In this document: positions 15,861 through 24,223 of the stretch, one piece after another
How positions within the stretch are numbered: the stretch's first letter is position 1
Layout: the number at the start of each line of letters is the position of its first letter
Assembly: GCF_002075345.1 (NCBI RefSeq)
Contig: NZ_NAEW01000004.1
Location: 1 to 64,000, forward strand
Source: Citrobacter braakii
Lineage (GTDB): Bacteria; Pseudomonadota; Gammaproteobacteria; Enterobacterales; Enterobacteriaceae
DNA length: 64,000 nucleotides
Direction of reading: 5' to 3'
Notes under the pieces: generated by a model
The model's database searches: none
The model's input: only the letters and a program-made list of their open reading frames with translations
Told to the model about the DNA's origin: nothing
Translations under genes and position numbers: made by a program

Positions 15861-16436
15861 TACAGGCTTCTCCTTTGTTGTTGATGGGATGGAATCCCCG
15901 ATTGCACAGCGGCCACCAGCACGCCCCCGGTCAATACCGACAGCGAGGTGGTTACCTGTGATTTGGTATTGCTTGCCCTTGCCGGGTGCCAGTTGCTTGT
16001 ACTGCGCGTCATAGCCGCAACTGACATCGGTCAGGCCAGAATTCACCGCGTCGATTGCTTCCTGCCGTTTAATCAGCACGTCAGCAATGAGCAGATCCGA
16101 TTTATCGCCGGTGCCGCGTCGGACGTTCTGAATGTGTCCGTGCGCCAGCTCAGCAAAGTTAGATGGGTTAATGAATACGATGTTGCCCAGACTATCCTCT
16201 GGATGCCCCAGCGTGACGGCTACGCCCTCAAAGCTCGCCATCGTTTCCGGGGAAAACACCTCATCTTCCGTTCGCCAGACCGTCACTGTGCCGCTGGCGT
16301 CAGGCTCGAGGTCGATTTCTTCGGGTAAGTAGACCTGCGTTCCTGTACGCGCGATCGGTACGTCTTTACACAGCAGTGAGCCGTCCGCCTGCAGATAACG
16401 CGTTTCTCCCAGGCGTGTAGTGAAGAAATATTTCAT
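15171..16436 (-). CDS. DUF2213-type prohead protease with scaffold domain
   Basis: 421 residues. The N-terminal 190 residues match DUF2213: an YLPEEIDLEPDASGTVTVWR stretch, GVAVTLGHPEDS with the conserved histidine near residue 78, and TDVSCGYDAQYK near residue 137, with the serine/cysteine region expected of a capsid maturation protease. Residues about 193-330 are acidic, Ser/Thr/Lys-rich and scaffold-like. The C-terminal 90 residues are helical. A second start inside the gene (15860) probably yields the scaffold alone. It processes and shapes the procapsid before the decoration and capsid genes downstream. Confidence 0.8.
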   Translation of the reverse strand: MKYFFTTRLGETRYLQADGSLLCKDVPIARTGTQVYLPEEIDLEPDASGTVTVWRTEDEVFSPETMASFEGVAVTLGHPEDSLGNIVFINPSNFAELAHGHIQNVRRGTGDKSDLLIADVLIKRQEAIDAVNSGLTDVSCGYDAQYKQLAPGKGKQYQITGNHLAVGIDRGRAGGRCAIGDSIPSTTKEKPVMSWLKKLAQAIKTKDEDALAKLIDEAPDMPSDGMASIPGVTINMNAPAQSTALPEANRSTTDEGDPNKEKTGGEEIPAWAKALLVRLEKLEGKTTDGDPDPGNMTTDEDEEENRKVTGDAAFKRNLIADAEIICPGFQPAGDKSLKRQVLNHAMRTGDSLKSFGVDDFYKAPKATVDAVFTAAVALHKAKNHLSPLNSGTHTTDRATSTKHLSPAELNKLNADFWAKNK

Positions 16437-16460
16437 GGGTTACCTGCTCGATTACGGGCA

Positions 16461-16488
16461 ACAAAAAGGCCGCTCAGTGGCGACCTTG
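16461..16488 (-). terminator. Rho-independent terminator upstream of the protease gene
   Basis: Stem AAGGTCGC/GCGGCCTT (one G-U pair) with a 6-base loop, then a T run on the minus strand. It lies in a 261-base non-coding gap between the minor head gene and the protease gene, with no gene left in the gap for it to serve. Confidence 0.7.
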
Positions 16489-16520
16489 TGAGATGGGAAA
16501 AATGTTCAAAATAACGGGCT

Positions 16521-16552
16521 ATTTAACATAAGAGTTCTTACCCGCACCGACG
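16521..16552 (-). repeat. 32-bp repeat, copy 1 (other copy at 20415-20446)
   Basis: This copy and the one at 20415-20446 match at 26 of 32 positions, including an identical ATTTAACATAA block and an identical TTACCCGCAC block. Both lie in non-coding gaps, in the same orientation, one on each side of the terL-portal-minor head block. Nothing else in this gap (16489-16697) looks like a gene. Confidence 0.6.
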
Positions 16553-16697
16553 AAAATGGACTCGATTAAAATGTCCTCTTAAAGCCGTAAAAGTAGCGAT
16601 TAACTGGGCTGAAAATCGGTCTTTCCGAATACAACATTTTCACAACATTTCGCGGGTATTGCAGTTCGCATGAAATGAATGCTCAAAGCCGTATTTT

Positions 16698-17426
16698 TCA
16701 TTTTCTTGGTGCAGGAATCTGTACTTCAGGCCAGCATTTGCAGTTCGGCAAACATCCTGCGTGTCCGGTCATACCGTCCAGCGTCGGCGGGTTATCCCAG
16801 CGTACAAATTTATCTTTCATCTTGCGGTGAGAATCGCGCGTTCCGGCCCCCTCAATTCGCCACCAGTAGCCCTCTGAGCCAACCGAAAGAGCTCTGGCCT
16901 GCGTTAGTGCGCCGGTAGCTCGTCCAATCTCTGTACGGGCAATCAGCTGCGCCCTGCTGGCGGCCACGTCACCGGAGGCCATGATCATCTCGTAGAGCTG
17001 ATCCGGACGTTCACCAGCGATAACCGCCTGCATTGCGCGCTGTTGTATGTCCATCACGCGATCGGCTGCTTCCAGCGGCAGGGACTTCATCAGCTGAATC
17101 TGGCGGTAAACTATATCCTGCGCCACCTGCCCGACGGGGGTATTACCCACCACATCGCGCAGGCCAGCGCCGATTTCCTCTGATACCGATTTCCACTGAT
17201 TCCATTCCTCCTGCTCGACCTGGGCAAACATCCTTCGCCCGACCTGCTCTGCCCAGTCGCTGATTACCTCGGAATAGTCCACCAGCGTTTTCGAAATGCT
17301 GTCAGCGCTGGCCTGTGAACCATCGTAGGTACCATCGACGATCTGCCCTATCTGGTTTGCTATCGCCAACAGGCTTTTTCGATACTGGATCTCCGAACGG
17401 CGGCGGAGGGATGGTTTCAGGTTCAT
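16698..17426 (-). CDS. Minor head / head morphogenesis protein
   Basis: 242 residues from the ATG at 17426, preceded by GGAGGAG-type sequence. The start lies inside the 3' end of the portal gene (125-base overlap). The C-terminal half has the SPP1 gp7-like pattern: AQLIARTEIGRATGALTQAR, then GTRDSHRKMKDKFVRWDNPP and a terminal Cys pair (HAGCLPNCKCWPEV) near residues 225-235. Proteins of this family occupy the portal vertex. It is followed by a 261-base gap. Confidence 0.82.
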   Translation of the reverse strand: MNLKPSLRRRSEIQYRKSLLAIANQIGQIVDGTYDGSQASADSISKTLVDYSEVISDWAEQVGRRMFAQVEQEEWNQWKSVSEEIGAGLRDVVGNTPVGQVAQDIVYRQIQLMKSLPLEAADRVMDIQQRAMQAVIAGERPDQLYEMIMASGDVAASRAQLIARTEIGRATGALTQARALSVGSEGYWWRIEGAGTRDSHRKMKDKFVRWDNPPTLDGMTGHAGCLPNCKCWPEVQIPAPRK

Positions 17427-18771
17427 CCTCCTCCCACTGGGCCTTCGCATCTTCTATGTCCTCGTCAGTGATAGAACCACCGATGCCAATCACATCAGAA
17501 ATGTTCCTGAGGTCGTTAAGCGCTGCTGCAGGTGGCATCCCAAGGTCACGAACGGCGGTACCAAGTGCAGTAACCACATTGTTCGCCATCGTTGCACGGT
17601 CCACGTCTGACATCTCCCAGAGCTTGTTAAACTCGAAAGTAAAATCGTCAGGCAGTGGTTCACCGAACAGGGAGCGCCAGGAGATATCGAGCAGCCAGCG
17701 GATATGTCGGCGTAAGCGTCTCTCCTGCAGCGAGTTAACCCGGCTGTAGTAGTTTTCCAGATCGCCGTCGCCGGTGTTAAAACCTGCAGGTGACTGCCCG
17801 AACAGACGAACGAGAGGAATTCCCGTCGCGCCGGAAACCTGCTCAGCAAAGCGCAGAAGGACATCCGCGATACCCGCGAACGTGTAACTGTGCGTTTCGA
17901 ACTTGTCCGCAGCATCCATGATGGTCATACCTTCGATGGTCTGAAACTGTCGGATCATGTCCATGTGCTTCATCAGCGCTTTTTCGAGGTCGCCGCCAGC
18001 TGCAAGAATTTTACGAAGTTCAGCAATGCTGTATGTCCGCAGATGGGCTTTGTGGATCAACTGTGTGGTGCCGACCGTCGCGGTATCAAATGCCTCGATA
18101 CGCTCGAAAATACGCTCCACAACAGACATCCCCCAGCCGTTTTCCGTCTGGGCCTGCTGGAAAGGAAGCGTATCGCCCTCCATGCGGATAACGCGGCTAT
18201 GGTGGATCTTCCAGGGGGGAATCCCCTGCTGGTTCGTGATTACCTTGTAATATTTCGGTTTCCCAAAATCGGGACCGTAGTCGGTAACGAGATCGTAATA
18301 ACTCGGGTTAACCATCCAGCGGTCAAGGCTCATCACGCCCTTAAACTGCCCCTCTTTGATGCGATCCAGTTTCAACGGGGTGGACATATCCTGCCCTTCA
18401 AGCAGGACCACCAGCACCGCGCCACCGTACAATCGTGACCATTTGAGGTTATCGTTAAGACCATCCCATATAGCGAGCTCATCCCAGAAGGTTTCGAGCT
18501 TACCCTTTTGTCCGGGTTTCAGCTTTGAGCTGATGTTAATCCCCTTGCGGGTCATATCATCGGCCATCGCGTCCACACCGGCACCAACGAGGAACGATGA
18601 ACGATACGCAAACTCCAGCATCACCCTGTTACGGCTGATGTACCCGGGCATATACATTCCGCCCGTCTGTATGTTTCTGGTGTCGCTGCCAAGTTTGGCC
18701 GTGAAATTGTTGTACCCGTCAGCTGTCGCAACGGGCTTTTGTGCGCCGTTCTGGCGTTTCTTACGGGACAT
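17302..18771 (-). CDS. Portal protein (DUF1073-type)
   Basis: 489 residues from the ATG at 18771, preceded by GGAG. Segments RNRVMLEFAYRSSFLVGAGV near residue 48, NLKWSRLYGGAVLVVLLEGQ near 107, PPWKIHHSRVIRMEGDTLPF near 185 and SGATGIPLVRLFGQSPAGFN near 320 are the pattern of the DUF1073 portal family. It forms the DNA-entry vertex and works with the terminase encoded just upstream. The last 40 residues are proline/acid-rich and overlap the minor head gene. Confidence 0.87.
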   Translation of the reverse strand: MSRKKRQNGAQKPVATADGYNNFTAKLGSDTRNIQTGGMYMPGYISRNRVMLEFAYRSSFLVGAGVDAMADDMTRKGINISSKLKPGQKGKLETFWDELAIWDGLNDNLKWSRLYGGAVLVVLLEGQDMSTPLKLDRIKEGQFKGVMSLDRWMVNPSYYDLVTDYGPDFGKPKYYKVITNQQGIPPWKIHHSRVIRMEGDTLPFQQAQTENGWGMSVVERIFERIEAFDTATVGTTQLIHKAHLRTYSIAELRKILAAGGDLEKALMKHMDMIRQFQTIEGMTIMDAADKFETHSYTFAGIADVLLRFAEQVSGATGIPLVRLFGQSPAGFNTGDGDLENYYSRVNSLQERRLRRHIRWLLDISWRSLFGEPLPDDFTFEFNKLWEMSDVDRATMANNVVTALGTAVRDLGMPPAAALNDLRNISDVIGIGGSITDEDIEDAKAQWEEDEPETIPPPPFGDPVSKKPVGDSKPDRADRRWYLRWFTGQR

Positions 18772-18772
18772 G

Positions 18773-20404
18773 TCACGCTCCGGCCAGTTTGGCCCAGTTA
18801 TCAAGAGAGGAATCCATCGGCGCGTAGTTAATCATTACGGCGTCTGCGAGGTTCGGTGATTTAGTGCCTTCCGGCTGTTTATCCACGAGGATTTTACCAA
18901 CGGCGTTTTTCGACCACGTAGGCTGTGAAAGCTCCATCAGCAGGCGGTCAATATTTTCTATCTCGCTGCTTATCGAAATGATTTCATCGGGGTTGTAGTC
19001 CATCCCGTTCAGCGCACGGAAGGTGTTACGAAACAGCTTGCGGAGATGCCACCAGCTCTGTGCTTTCGCGTTCGCGAAGAAGTCTTTATTCAGGCGCGCT
19101 GGTTTACCGTTATCACCAGGTACGGCTTCGTCTTCCGGATCGAATACACTACCGCTACCACGGAAAGGCGTAGCTGTGATTGTTCCCCGGCCTTCAGCCT
19201 GCCTGAGCTCGTTTATCACGCGAGCATCGCCACGCGCACCGGCCCCCAGACCGTCCTCATCGAAACGGAACTCATCCAGACCGTAATCGTCACAGTACCC
19301 AAACGATTTAACGACAGAGGCGTAGATGTCGCTGCCAATGCCAGACCATTCGTGAACGTTCTGCAGAAGGAAGCCATAGCGGCAAGAAAAACCGTTTTTG
19401 TCTTTCCCTTCGTCTGCAATATCCATGGCGCCGAGGCGCTGGCCGCTGGGTTGAATACCCAGTTTGATATGTGCGTCGACGGCAGCCTGCACCCATTCAG
19501 AAGGAATGAGAATCCCCTCTGTAGATGCGCTGTAGTTCAGGTCCAGCTCCTGAGCAACGATAATCGGATCATCAATTTTCAGACATTCGTTGCGGTACCA
19601 CTCATCATCTTTACGCGGGTCGCTGCGCCAGTGGAACGTAAACACCGGGATATTCCCGCTGTGGCGCTTACGGGCAAACGGGTTATTCATGCCCTTGACG
19701 GATGAGAGGTCAATACGGCAGCGGGTTGTCTGAGAAAGCGCAGCATCGATGATTAATGGCCGTTTCAGGAATGCCGACTCATCCACGAAATAAAGCGTGG
19801 TACGGTCACCACGGCCAATGTTATCGCCTGCCTCTCCCTTAATGACCGCGCCCGTTTCCGGAAACTCAACGCGCATGTAAGGAGCATGTTTTTTGTCATT
19901 CCATGAACCGCGAAATTCTACCGGCAGCAGCTCGACAAACTTACGTGCTTTCCAGAACAGTGCTTTCGGGTCGCCGGTACTGTCGACATATTCCTCTTTA
20001 CGGGAACCGAACCCGATCACCATTTCTTTATTGAACAGGCAAAGCGAACAGGCCAGACCGATAGAGGTCCAGCTAAGCCCCATTTCGCGGCTTTTTTCTG
20101 TCAGTCCATGCTCAAGATTGGCGCGCCTGTCCATGATCCAATGAATCCATTCCTCCTGGCGGGGGAACAGCAAAAACGGGATGGTGGCAGGCAGACCATA
20201 ATCGAGGTTACGCGGGTCCGTCGTCATGCCCCAGTCGATGATGAACTGGGCCGGGTTAGTACGGTAAAACTCACGGAGCGCCGGAAGCATTTCAGGCGCT
20301 TTCCTGATCCGCTCCAGCCTCTCCATTCTCCACTCAAACACGGCGGTATAGTCCGGTTTGCGGAAGTCAAAGGGGAACGGGATCGGCACAGAAAAATTCC
20401 TCAA
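18773..20404 (-). CDS. Terminase large subunit
   Basis: 543 residues. ATPase part: [20 protein letters not shown] near residues 97-116 as the Walker A region, [14 protein letters not shown] near 205 as Walker B. Nuclease part: [17 protein letters not shown] near 333 and [16 protein letters not shown] near 380 carry the acidic metal-binding residues of the RNase H-like domain. It packages DNA into the procapsid with the small subunit and portal. It ends one base before the portal start. A 183-base non-coding gap separates it from the small subunit. Confidence 0.93.
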   Translation of the reverse strand: MRNFSVPIPFPFDFRKPDYTAVFEWRMERLERIRKAPEMLPALREFYRTNPAQFIIDWGMTTDPRNLDYGLPATIPFLLFPRQEEWIHWIMDRRANLEHGLTEKSREMGLSWTSIGLACSLCLFNKEMVIGFGSRKEEYVDSTGDPKALFWKARKFVELLPVEFRGSWNDKKHAPYMRVEFPETGAVIKGEAGDNIGRGDRTTLYFVDESAFLKRPLIIDAALSQTTRCRIDLSSVKGMNNPFARKRHSGNIPVFTFHWRSDPRKDDEWYRNECLKIDDPIIVAQELDLNYSASTEGILIPSEWVQAAVDAHIKLGIQPSGQRLGAMDIADEGKDKNGFSCRYGFLLQNVHEWSGIGSDIYASVVKSFGYCDDYGLDEFRFDEDGLGAGARGDARVINELRQAEGRGTITATPFRGSGSVFDPEDEAVPGDNGKPARLNKDFFANAKAQSWWHLRKLFRNTFRALNGMDYNPDEIISISSEIENIDRLLMELSQPTWSKNAVGKILVDKQPEGTKSPNLADAVMINYAPMDSSLDNWAKLAGA

Positions 20405-20414
20405 AAACGCCCCG

Positions 20415-20446
20415 ATTTAACATAATGGTCGTTACCCGCACTGGCG
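20415..20446 (-). repeat. 32-bp repeat, copy 2 (other copy at 16521-16552)
   Basis: See the copy at 16521-16552. This one lies in the gap between the small and large terminase genes (20405-20587), where no gene is visible. The gap also holds a pair of GTGCATA words (20523 and 20549 regions). Confidence 0.55.
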
Positions 20447-20587
20447 CAACAGCACCCATCACGCAAACGGCGTGAAGCCTCTGTTTTGAACAGAAAAGTG
20501 GTCAAATCAGGATGAATAAAACGTGCATAAAACGGGTCAAAAAGTGCATAGCGTTTTTTTAGTTCGAAACGCCTGTTTTTGCATTTT

Positions 20588-21190
20588 TCAGCCCATGTAT
20601 TTTTTGTAGATATCTGCCGCTTCCTGCGGGGTCAGGTTCGCCGCTTCGGCTTTGGCTGCCTCGTCCATATTGGTGAACGATTCGAAAATTTTCGGTGCTC
20701 CCAGCTCCATAAGCAGAGTGGGCGGAACCTTAATCCCCTCAGCCTCAAGTAGCTGCGCCGCCTGCAGCGCGGAGTATTTACCGTCGACCTTGTGTTTCAT
20801 CACTTCACGAAGAACATCACGCTGACGGTCTTCTTCCCCATAAACGCTACGACCGAGGCCAAGGGCTTTGGCAAACACCGCAACATCATTGTGTGTTGGC
20901 AAGACATCCTCGACCGTTGTTTTCAGGCCATCGGGGGATTTAGTGACAGTCTTCCGCTTACGAACGTCCAGGTTTTTACCTGCAACATTGTTAATCCTTT
21001 CCATCAGAACTTCGCGAGCCTCGGTAAAGGCGCGGTTAAAGTCGGCATGTTCCTTACGCCAATTGCGGATAGTCGCCTCGTCAATTTCCAGCCGCTGGGC
21101 AACCATGCGGTTTGAGATCTTGTTACGGGCTAAGGCCATGTCAAGAACGATACCGACGTAGGCCTTCTTAAAGCTATTTTTTCGGGCCAT
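20588..21190 (-). CDS. Terminase small subunit
   Basis: 200 residues. The N-terminal 65 residues contain a helix-turn-helix: KISNRMVAQRLEIDEATIRN, with a preceding MARKNSFKKAYVGIVLDM. This region recognises the packaging start on phage DNA. The C-terminal part is helical (LLEAEGIKVPPTLLMELGA), for assembly and contact with the large subunit. It is followed by terL in the usual order. The DNA just upstream carries TGCGGA repeats (21239-21340) that could be its target. Confidence 0.8.
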   Translation of the reverse strand: MARKNSFKKAYVGIVLDMALARNKISNRMVAQRLEIDEATIRNWRKEHADFNRAFTEAREVLMERINNVAGKNLDVRKRKTVTKSPDGLKTTVEDVLPTHNDVAVFAKALGLGRSVYGEEDRQRDVLREVMKHKVDGKYSALQAAQLLEAEGIKVPPTLLMELGAPKIFESFTNMDEAAKAEAANLTPQEAADIYKKYMG

Positions 21191-21238
21191 ACGCTTACCT
21201 GAAATCGGGTGCTGTTTATATTTTGTTCAAAATCATTT

Positions 21239-21340
21239 TTCCGCATTTTGCGTGCGGAATAATTCTGAGAAAAAATCCACTCCGGGGCTGCAAGCCTGCT
21301 GGGTTTGAGTGCGGAATTAAAATGTCGAAAAAATGCGGAG
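21239..21340. repeat. TGCGGA repeat cluster upstream of the terminase
   Basis: The inverted repeat TTCCGCA (21239-21245) / TGCGGAA (21253-21259), a further TGCGGAA at 21310-21316 and TGCGGAG at 21334-21340. They lie in the 246-base non-coding gap between the second integrase and terS (21191-21436). This is where pac or cos sites often sit, but that role is inference. Confidence 0.45.
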
Positions 21341-21436
21341 TTATCTATTTTTCGCCAAAACTGCGATTTAATGCCCGGAGGCCGCGCAGAATGGGGAGAT
21401 AGTGGATCGCCCTAATATTTCCACTATGTGGATAAC

Positions 21437-22441
21437 TCAGTCTAAATCCATCTCCACCACTTCCCCGAACAGGTGGCCGTAAACGTCCATCGTAGTTTTG
21501 ATGTTCGAATGCCCAATGAGGCGAGAAACCTTCAGAATATCGACGCCTTTATTTGCCAGGCGAGATACAGCAAAGTGACGAAGATGATGGAATCGCTTAA
21601 TGCCATAGTCGTTCAGGGTTCTGACGAGAACCCCCTGAGTGCCATAGCTGGTAGCGAGGCATGCGCCGGTAAACTGATTACAGATAAGAGGCTCAGAGGA
21701 ACCAAGCTTACTTTTATCCAGCAACGTGAAAAGCTCACGCGGCATCCGTACCCGGCGCTCCACACCTCTTTTCAGCCCCTCATGTATCACACCGTCAACT
21801 ACATGCCCCCGGATGTCGATCCATTCGGCTGACACGTCGTTATAAGTAACCGCCAGAGCCTCACCGATACGAAGGCCACAAATCCCGAGCCAGCACGCGA
21901 TGCGCTCACGAACTGGTGCGTTATTCAGTAGCTCTCTGACCGATGATGATGGCGGTATGGTGATGGGTCGACGCTTTCGGCGCGCGGGACGGTCAACAGG
22001 GTTAAAAGTGATGAGCCGCTTTTCCACCAGCAGGAAGAAAGCCGAACGAATCCAGCGATGGCAGCCAGGGCGAACCGAATCAACGATATCCCGATGGCTG
22101 ATATGAAGAATATTTTTTTCCAGTATCGGCCCGTCTACTGCGAGAAGATCGTGACGGCATTTCGTATATGACGACAGCCGTATGATATTTTTTTCCAGCT
22201 TGCCGGCCTGATACCCCAGATAAAACAGAATTAACTTTCGGAAAGTCCAAGAATGGTCTATTCCGGTCCAGCTGGCAGTTCGACAATCCAGCTCGATATT
22301 CTGTTTTTGCCAGAAAAGATGTGCGGCATCATCAATATTCTTAAAAATGCGGCGGCGCCCATGACCGGATTTTTCATCCTTCCAGTGGACGTAATATTTT
22401 GATTGTCCATTGGCATCAGTGGATTCTTTTATCGAAGCCAT
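21437..22441 (-). CDS. Second tyrosine recombinase, inside the late region
   Basis: 334 residues from the ATG at 22441 (GAGGA upstream). Catalytic pattern of tyrosine recombinases: Arg in CGLRIGEALAVTYND near residue 195, HHLRHFAVSRL near 293, RLIGHSN near 313 and the nucleophile region TTMDVYGHLF near 323. The N-terminal 60 residues look like an arm-binding domain (KYYVHWKDEKSGHGRRRIFK). It is separated from the lysis genes by a terminator and from terS by 246 bases, so it is an independent unit. The main integrase is at 34960-36132, so this one's target (a second element, a resolvase role or an old integrase) is unknown. Confidence 0.8.
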   Translation of the reverse strand: MASIKESTDANGQSKYYVHWKDEKSGHGRRRIFKNIDDAAHLFWQKQNIELDCRTASWTGIDHSWTFRKLILFYLGYQAGKLEKNIIRLSSYTKCRHDLLAVDGPILEKNILHISHRDIVDSVRPGCHRWIRSAFFLLVEKRLITFNPVDRPARRKRRPITIPPSSSVRELLNNAPVRERIACWLGICGLRIGEALAVTYNDVSAEWIDIRGHVVDGVIHEGLKRGVERRVRMPRELFTLLDKSKLGSSEPLICNQFTGACLATSYGTQGVLVRTLNDYGIKRFHHLRHFAVSRLANKGVDILKVSRLIGHSNIKTTMDVYGHLFGEVVEMDLD

Positions 22442-22507
22442 ACTGAACAATCCTCACTCAAAAAACATTACAAAAGCCACTCAGTGAATGCCTTTTGCAA
22501 TGCACGT

Positions 22508-22532
22508 AAAAAAGGCCGCGAAAGCGACCTTT
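22508..22532 (-). terminator. Rho-independent terminator of the lysis operon side
   Basis: Stem AAAGGTCGC/GCGGCCTTT with a TTTC loop (one G-U pair) and a T run on the minus strand. It lies 9 bases past the stop of the small gene at 22541. Confidence 0.8.
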
Positions 22533-22540
22533 TGAATTTA

Positions 22541-22723
22541 TTAATCAGTGTTGCCAACAGTGTAAATAATGGTGCTACGAATAGCTCCCTCATCATCACG
22601 CCATTGGGATTCTGATACTTTCAGCAGAACCCATCCCTGAGCGAGCAGCCTGTTGACTTTCGCGCTATCCTCGATCTGATTGACTTCTTTTACTTTAGTG
22701 ATATCAAATTGTTGGTCGGACAT
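22541..22723 (-). CDS. Small phage protein of unknown function
   Basis: 60 residues, preceded by AAGGAGG at 5 bases, a strong site. Residues 25-45 (VNRLLAQGWVLLKVSESQWR) resemble the small domain often found in phage and bacterial short proteins that start with a 'leucine-rich GWxLL' motif. No function can be assigned. It lies between Rz and the terminator at 22508-22532. Confidence 0.6.
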   Translation of the reverse strand: MSDQQFDITKVKEVNQIEDSAKVNRLLAQGWVLLKVSESQWRDDEGAIRSTIIYTVGNTD

Positions 22724-22846
22724 GAAACCTCCTTGCTGAGTGAGGCTTCATGATAAACGAATGAAGATAGAAATACTTCACTGTACTTTTCTATCAATAA
22801 CCCCATAAAGGGATACGTATTCATTTATCCGTATCGGGGGATAGTG

Positions 22847-23386
22847 TTATTGTCGGTCCTGCTCGATTTGACGGATGCCCGCCAGCTGGTTATTCGCTTT
22901 TTCGATAGCGGCCAGCAGCGGCTTGATCCAGAGAACAGCCTGGCAATACGTCAGCGAGCTGGTGGTAATGGTGCCATCACCGGCTGCGTCAGCGTTCCCG
23001 GAATCGGTGTGCATTGCGCTGGCACGTAAATCGTTCGCGTAGCTGAACAGCCCACCAGCGACATCAGCAGGAACAGGCAGATCGCAGGTTTTTTCACGGT
23101 GGAGGATCTCCCGGTATTCGATAACAGTTTTATCGGATCTGGCATCAATAAGTGAGTTAAGTCGGCTGGCGTTTTCGGCTACCTGGTTAAACCGGTTGAA
23201 GTTGAAAGCCTGTGCAGCGATGATCTCTCCCTGCAGGTTGTTGTCGCTGCGCAGAACGTCATTATCACTCTTCAGCGTAGCGACGTCAGATCGGCTATTT
23301 GCCAGCAGAACACACAGCACGGCAACAACGATAACTATCGCCATCAGTGTCAGCGGCTTCCAGTATCTTTCAAGAATGCCCATCAT
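22847..23386 (-). CDS. Rz: Rz inner-membrane spanin subunit
   Basis: 179 residues. Residues 9-30 form an N-terminal signal-anchor (WKPLTLMAIVIVVAVLCVLL), followed by a long periplasmic helical stretch (SDVATLKSDNDVLRSDNNLQ). This is the i-spanin layout. The Rz1 lipoprotein gene is nested inside in another frame (22951-23097). With Rz1 it fuses inner and outer membranes in the last step of lysis. The ATG overlaps the endolysin stop (ATGA). Confidence 0.82.
   Translation of the reverse strand: MMGILERYWKPLTLMAIVIVVAVLCVLLANSRSDVATLKSDNDVLRSDNNLQGEIIAAQAFNFNRFNQVAENASRLNSLIDARSDKTVIEYREILHREKTCDLPVPADVAGGLFSYANDLRASAMHTDSGNADAAGDGTITTSSLTYCQAVLWIKPLLAAIEKANNQLAGIRQIEQDRQ
22951..23097 (-). CDS. 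Rz1: Rz1 outer-membrane spanin lipoprotein, nested in Rz
   Basis: 48 residues from a GTG at 23097 (GGAG about 10 bases upstream). It has a lipoprotein signal (KKPAICLFLLMSLVGC) with the lipidation cysteine at residue 17, and a proline-rich short tail (IPGTLTQPVMAPLPPAR). It is entirely inside Rz in a different frame, as in lambda. Confidence 0.8.
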   Translation of the reverse strand: MKKPAICLFLLMSLVGCSATRTIYVPAQCTPIPGTLTQPVMAPLPPAR

Positions 23387-23832
23387 GACAGGAACACATC
23401 ACGCTCAGCCTTGCGGCGATTCGTGAGCCCCGGCATAACCTTCCCGCCTGCCTTGTTCCATCGTAGGAACTCATCAGCAGCCCCTTTGATATCGCCAGCA
23501 TTAAGCTTTTTAAGGAGAGTTGAAGTTGAAAGAGCGCGCGAGCCAACGTTGTAAGCGAACGATACCAGCGCATCAAACTGGCCTTGCGTCAGTTTCACCC
23601 TAACTAACTTCAGCACGTCGTTTTCATAACTCACCAGCCCTATTTTTAGCAGACGATCAGCAGTGGCCTGGTCAATCGTCATTCCCGGCCTTACGGGCTT
23701 GCCGTCTACCGGATGAGTCCAGCCATAGCCAATCGTCCACGGCGCACCACCTGTCCCTGGGTCTGGATAGGCAGTCAATCGACAACCTTCGAATTTTTTT
23801 ATCAGTGCAATGCCTTCAGGACTGGTTTGCAT
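23383..23832 (-). CDS. Endolysin, lambdoid GH24 lysozyme
   Basis: 149 residues. The catalytic N-terminal pattern is [19 protein letters not shown] with Glu15, followed by [14 protein letters not shown] with the Thr of the E-x8-(D/C)-x5-T motif. No signal anchor is seen, so it needs the holin to reach the cell wall. It overlaps the holin stop by 17 bases and Rz by 4. Confidence 0.88.
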   Translation of the reverse strand: MQTSPEGIALIKKFEGCRLTAYPDPGTGGAPWTIGYGWTHPVDGKPVRPGMTIDQATADRLLKIGLVSYENDVLKLVRVKLTQGQFDALVSFAYNVGSRALSTSTLLKKLNAGDIKGAADEFLRWNKAGGKVMPGLTNRRKAERDVFLS

Positions 23833-24139
23833 CGTTAACCCCCACCTTTTTGGCTGCGAATTTTTTAATCAGATTGCCGATCGAATCGGTGCCGATGTAT
23901 CCAATAAAGACGCTGGCTATGTAAGCGAGGTTGCTGCTAAGTCCGATAAAGTCCAGAAGGTCGCGAACGAACCAGGCAATCATCGCACACATCAGTGCGT
24001 CAATTAGCGTTTTTGTTACCGCACCGCCGTTATAGCGACCGCGCAGGTACGCCATGATGAAAGCCAGCATTGCGCCAATACCCTGCTCCTTGGCGGCAAG
24101 TAGCGCAGCGATGAAATCTTGTTTATATGGCATTTTCAT
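23816..24139 (-). CDS. S: Lambda S-type holin with dual start
   Basis: 107 residues from the ATG at 24139, the same length as lambda S107. The chain starts [20 protein letters not shown], and the body ([38 protein letters not shown]) closely resembles the lambda holin. It has three transmembrane segments. The M-K-M start places a second ATG at 24133, which gives the shorter S105-type holin; the longer form with its N-terminal lysine is the antiholin. The ribosome site GGAGG lies 7 bases before the first ATG. It is the first lysis gene. Confidence 0.9.
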   Translation of the reverse strand: MKMPYKQDFIAALLAAKEQGIGAMLAFIMAYLRGRYNGGAVTKTLIDALMCAMIAWFVRDLLDFIGLSSNLAYIASVFIGYIGTDSIGNLIKKFAAKKVGVNDANQS

Positions 24140-24223
24140 AGGCCTCACCTCCGATAGTTCGGATGGCGCTGTGTGTGATGGAATGGGAAATTTAATTCAG
24201 AGGAAATAGTCGATGTAAGGAGT

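Noticed and set aside
16510-16640. Possible short coding end ...VGAGKNSYVK in the 16.5-kb repeat
   Set aside because: The frame is closed by a stop 20 codons upstream with no start codon, and the second repeat copy does not keep the frame ending. Treated as a non-coding repeat.
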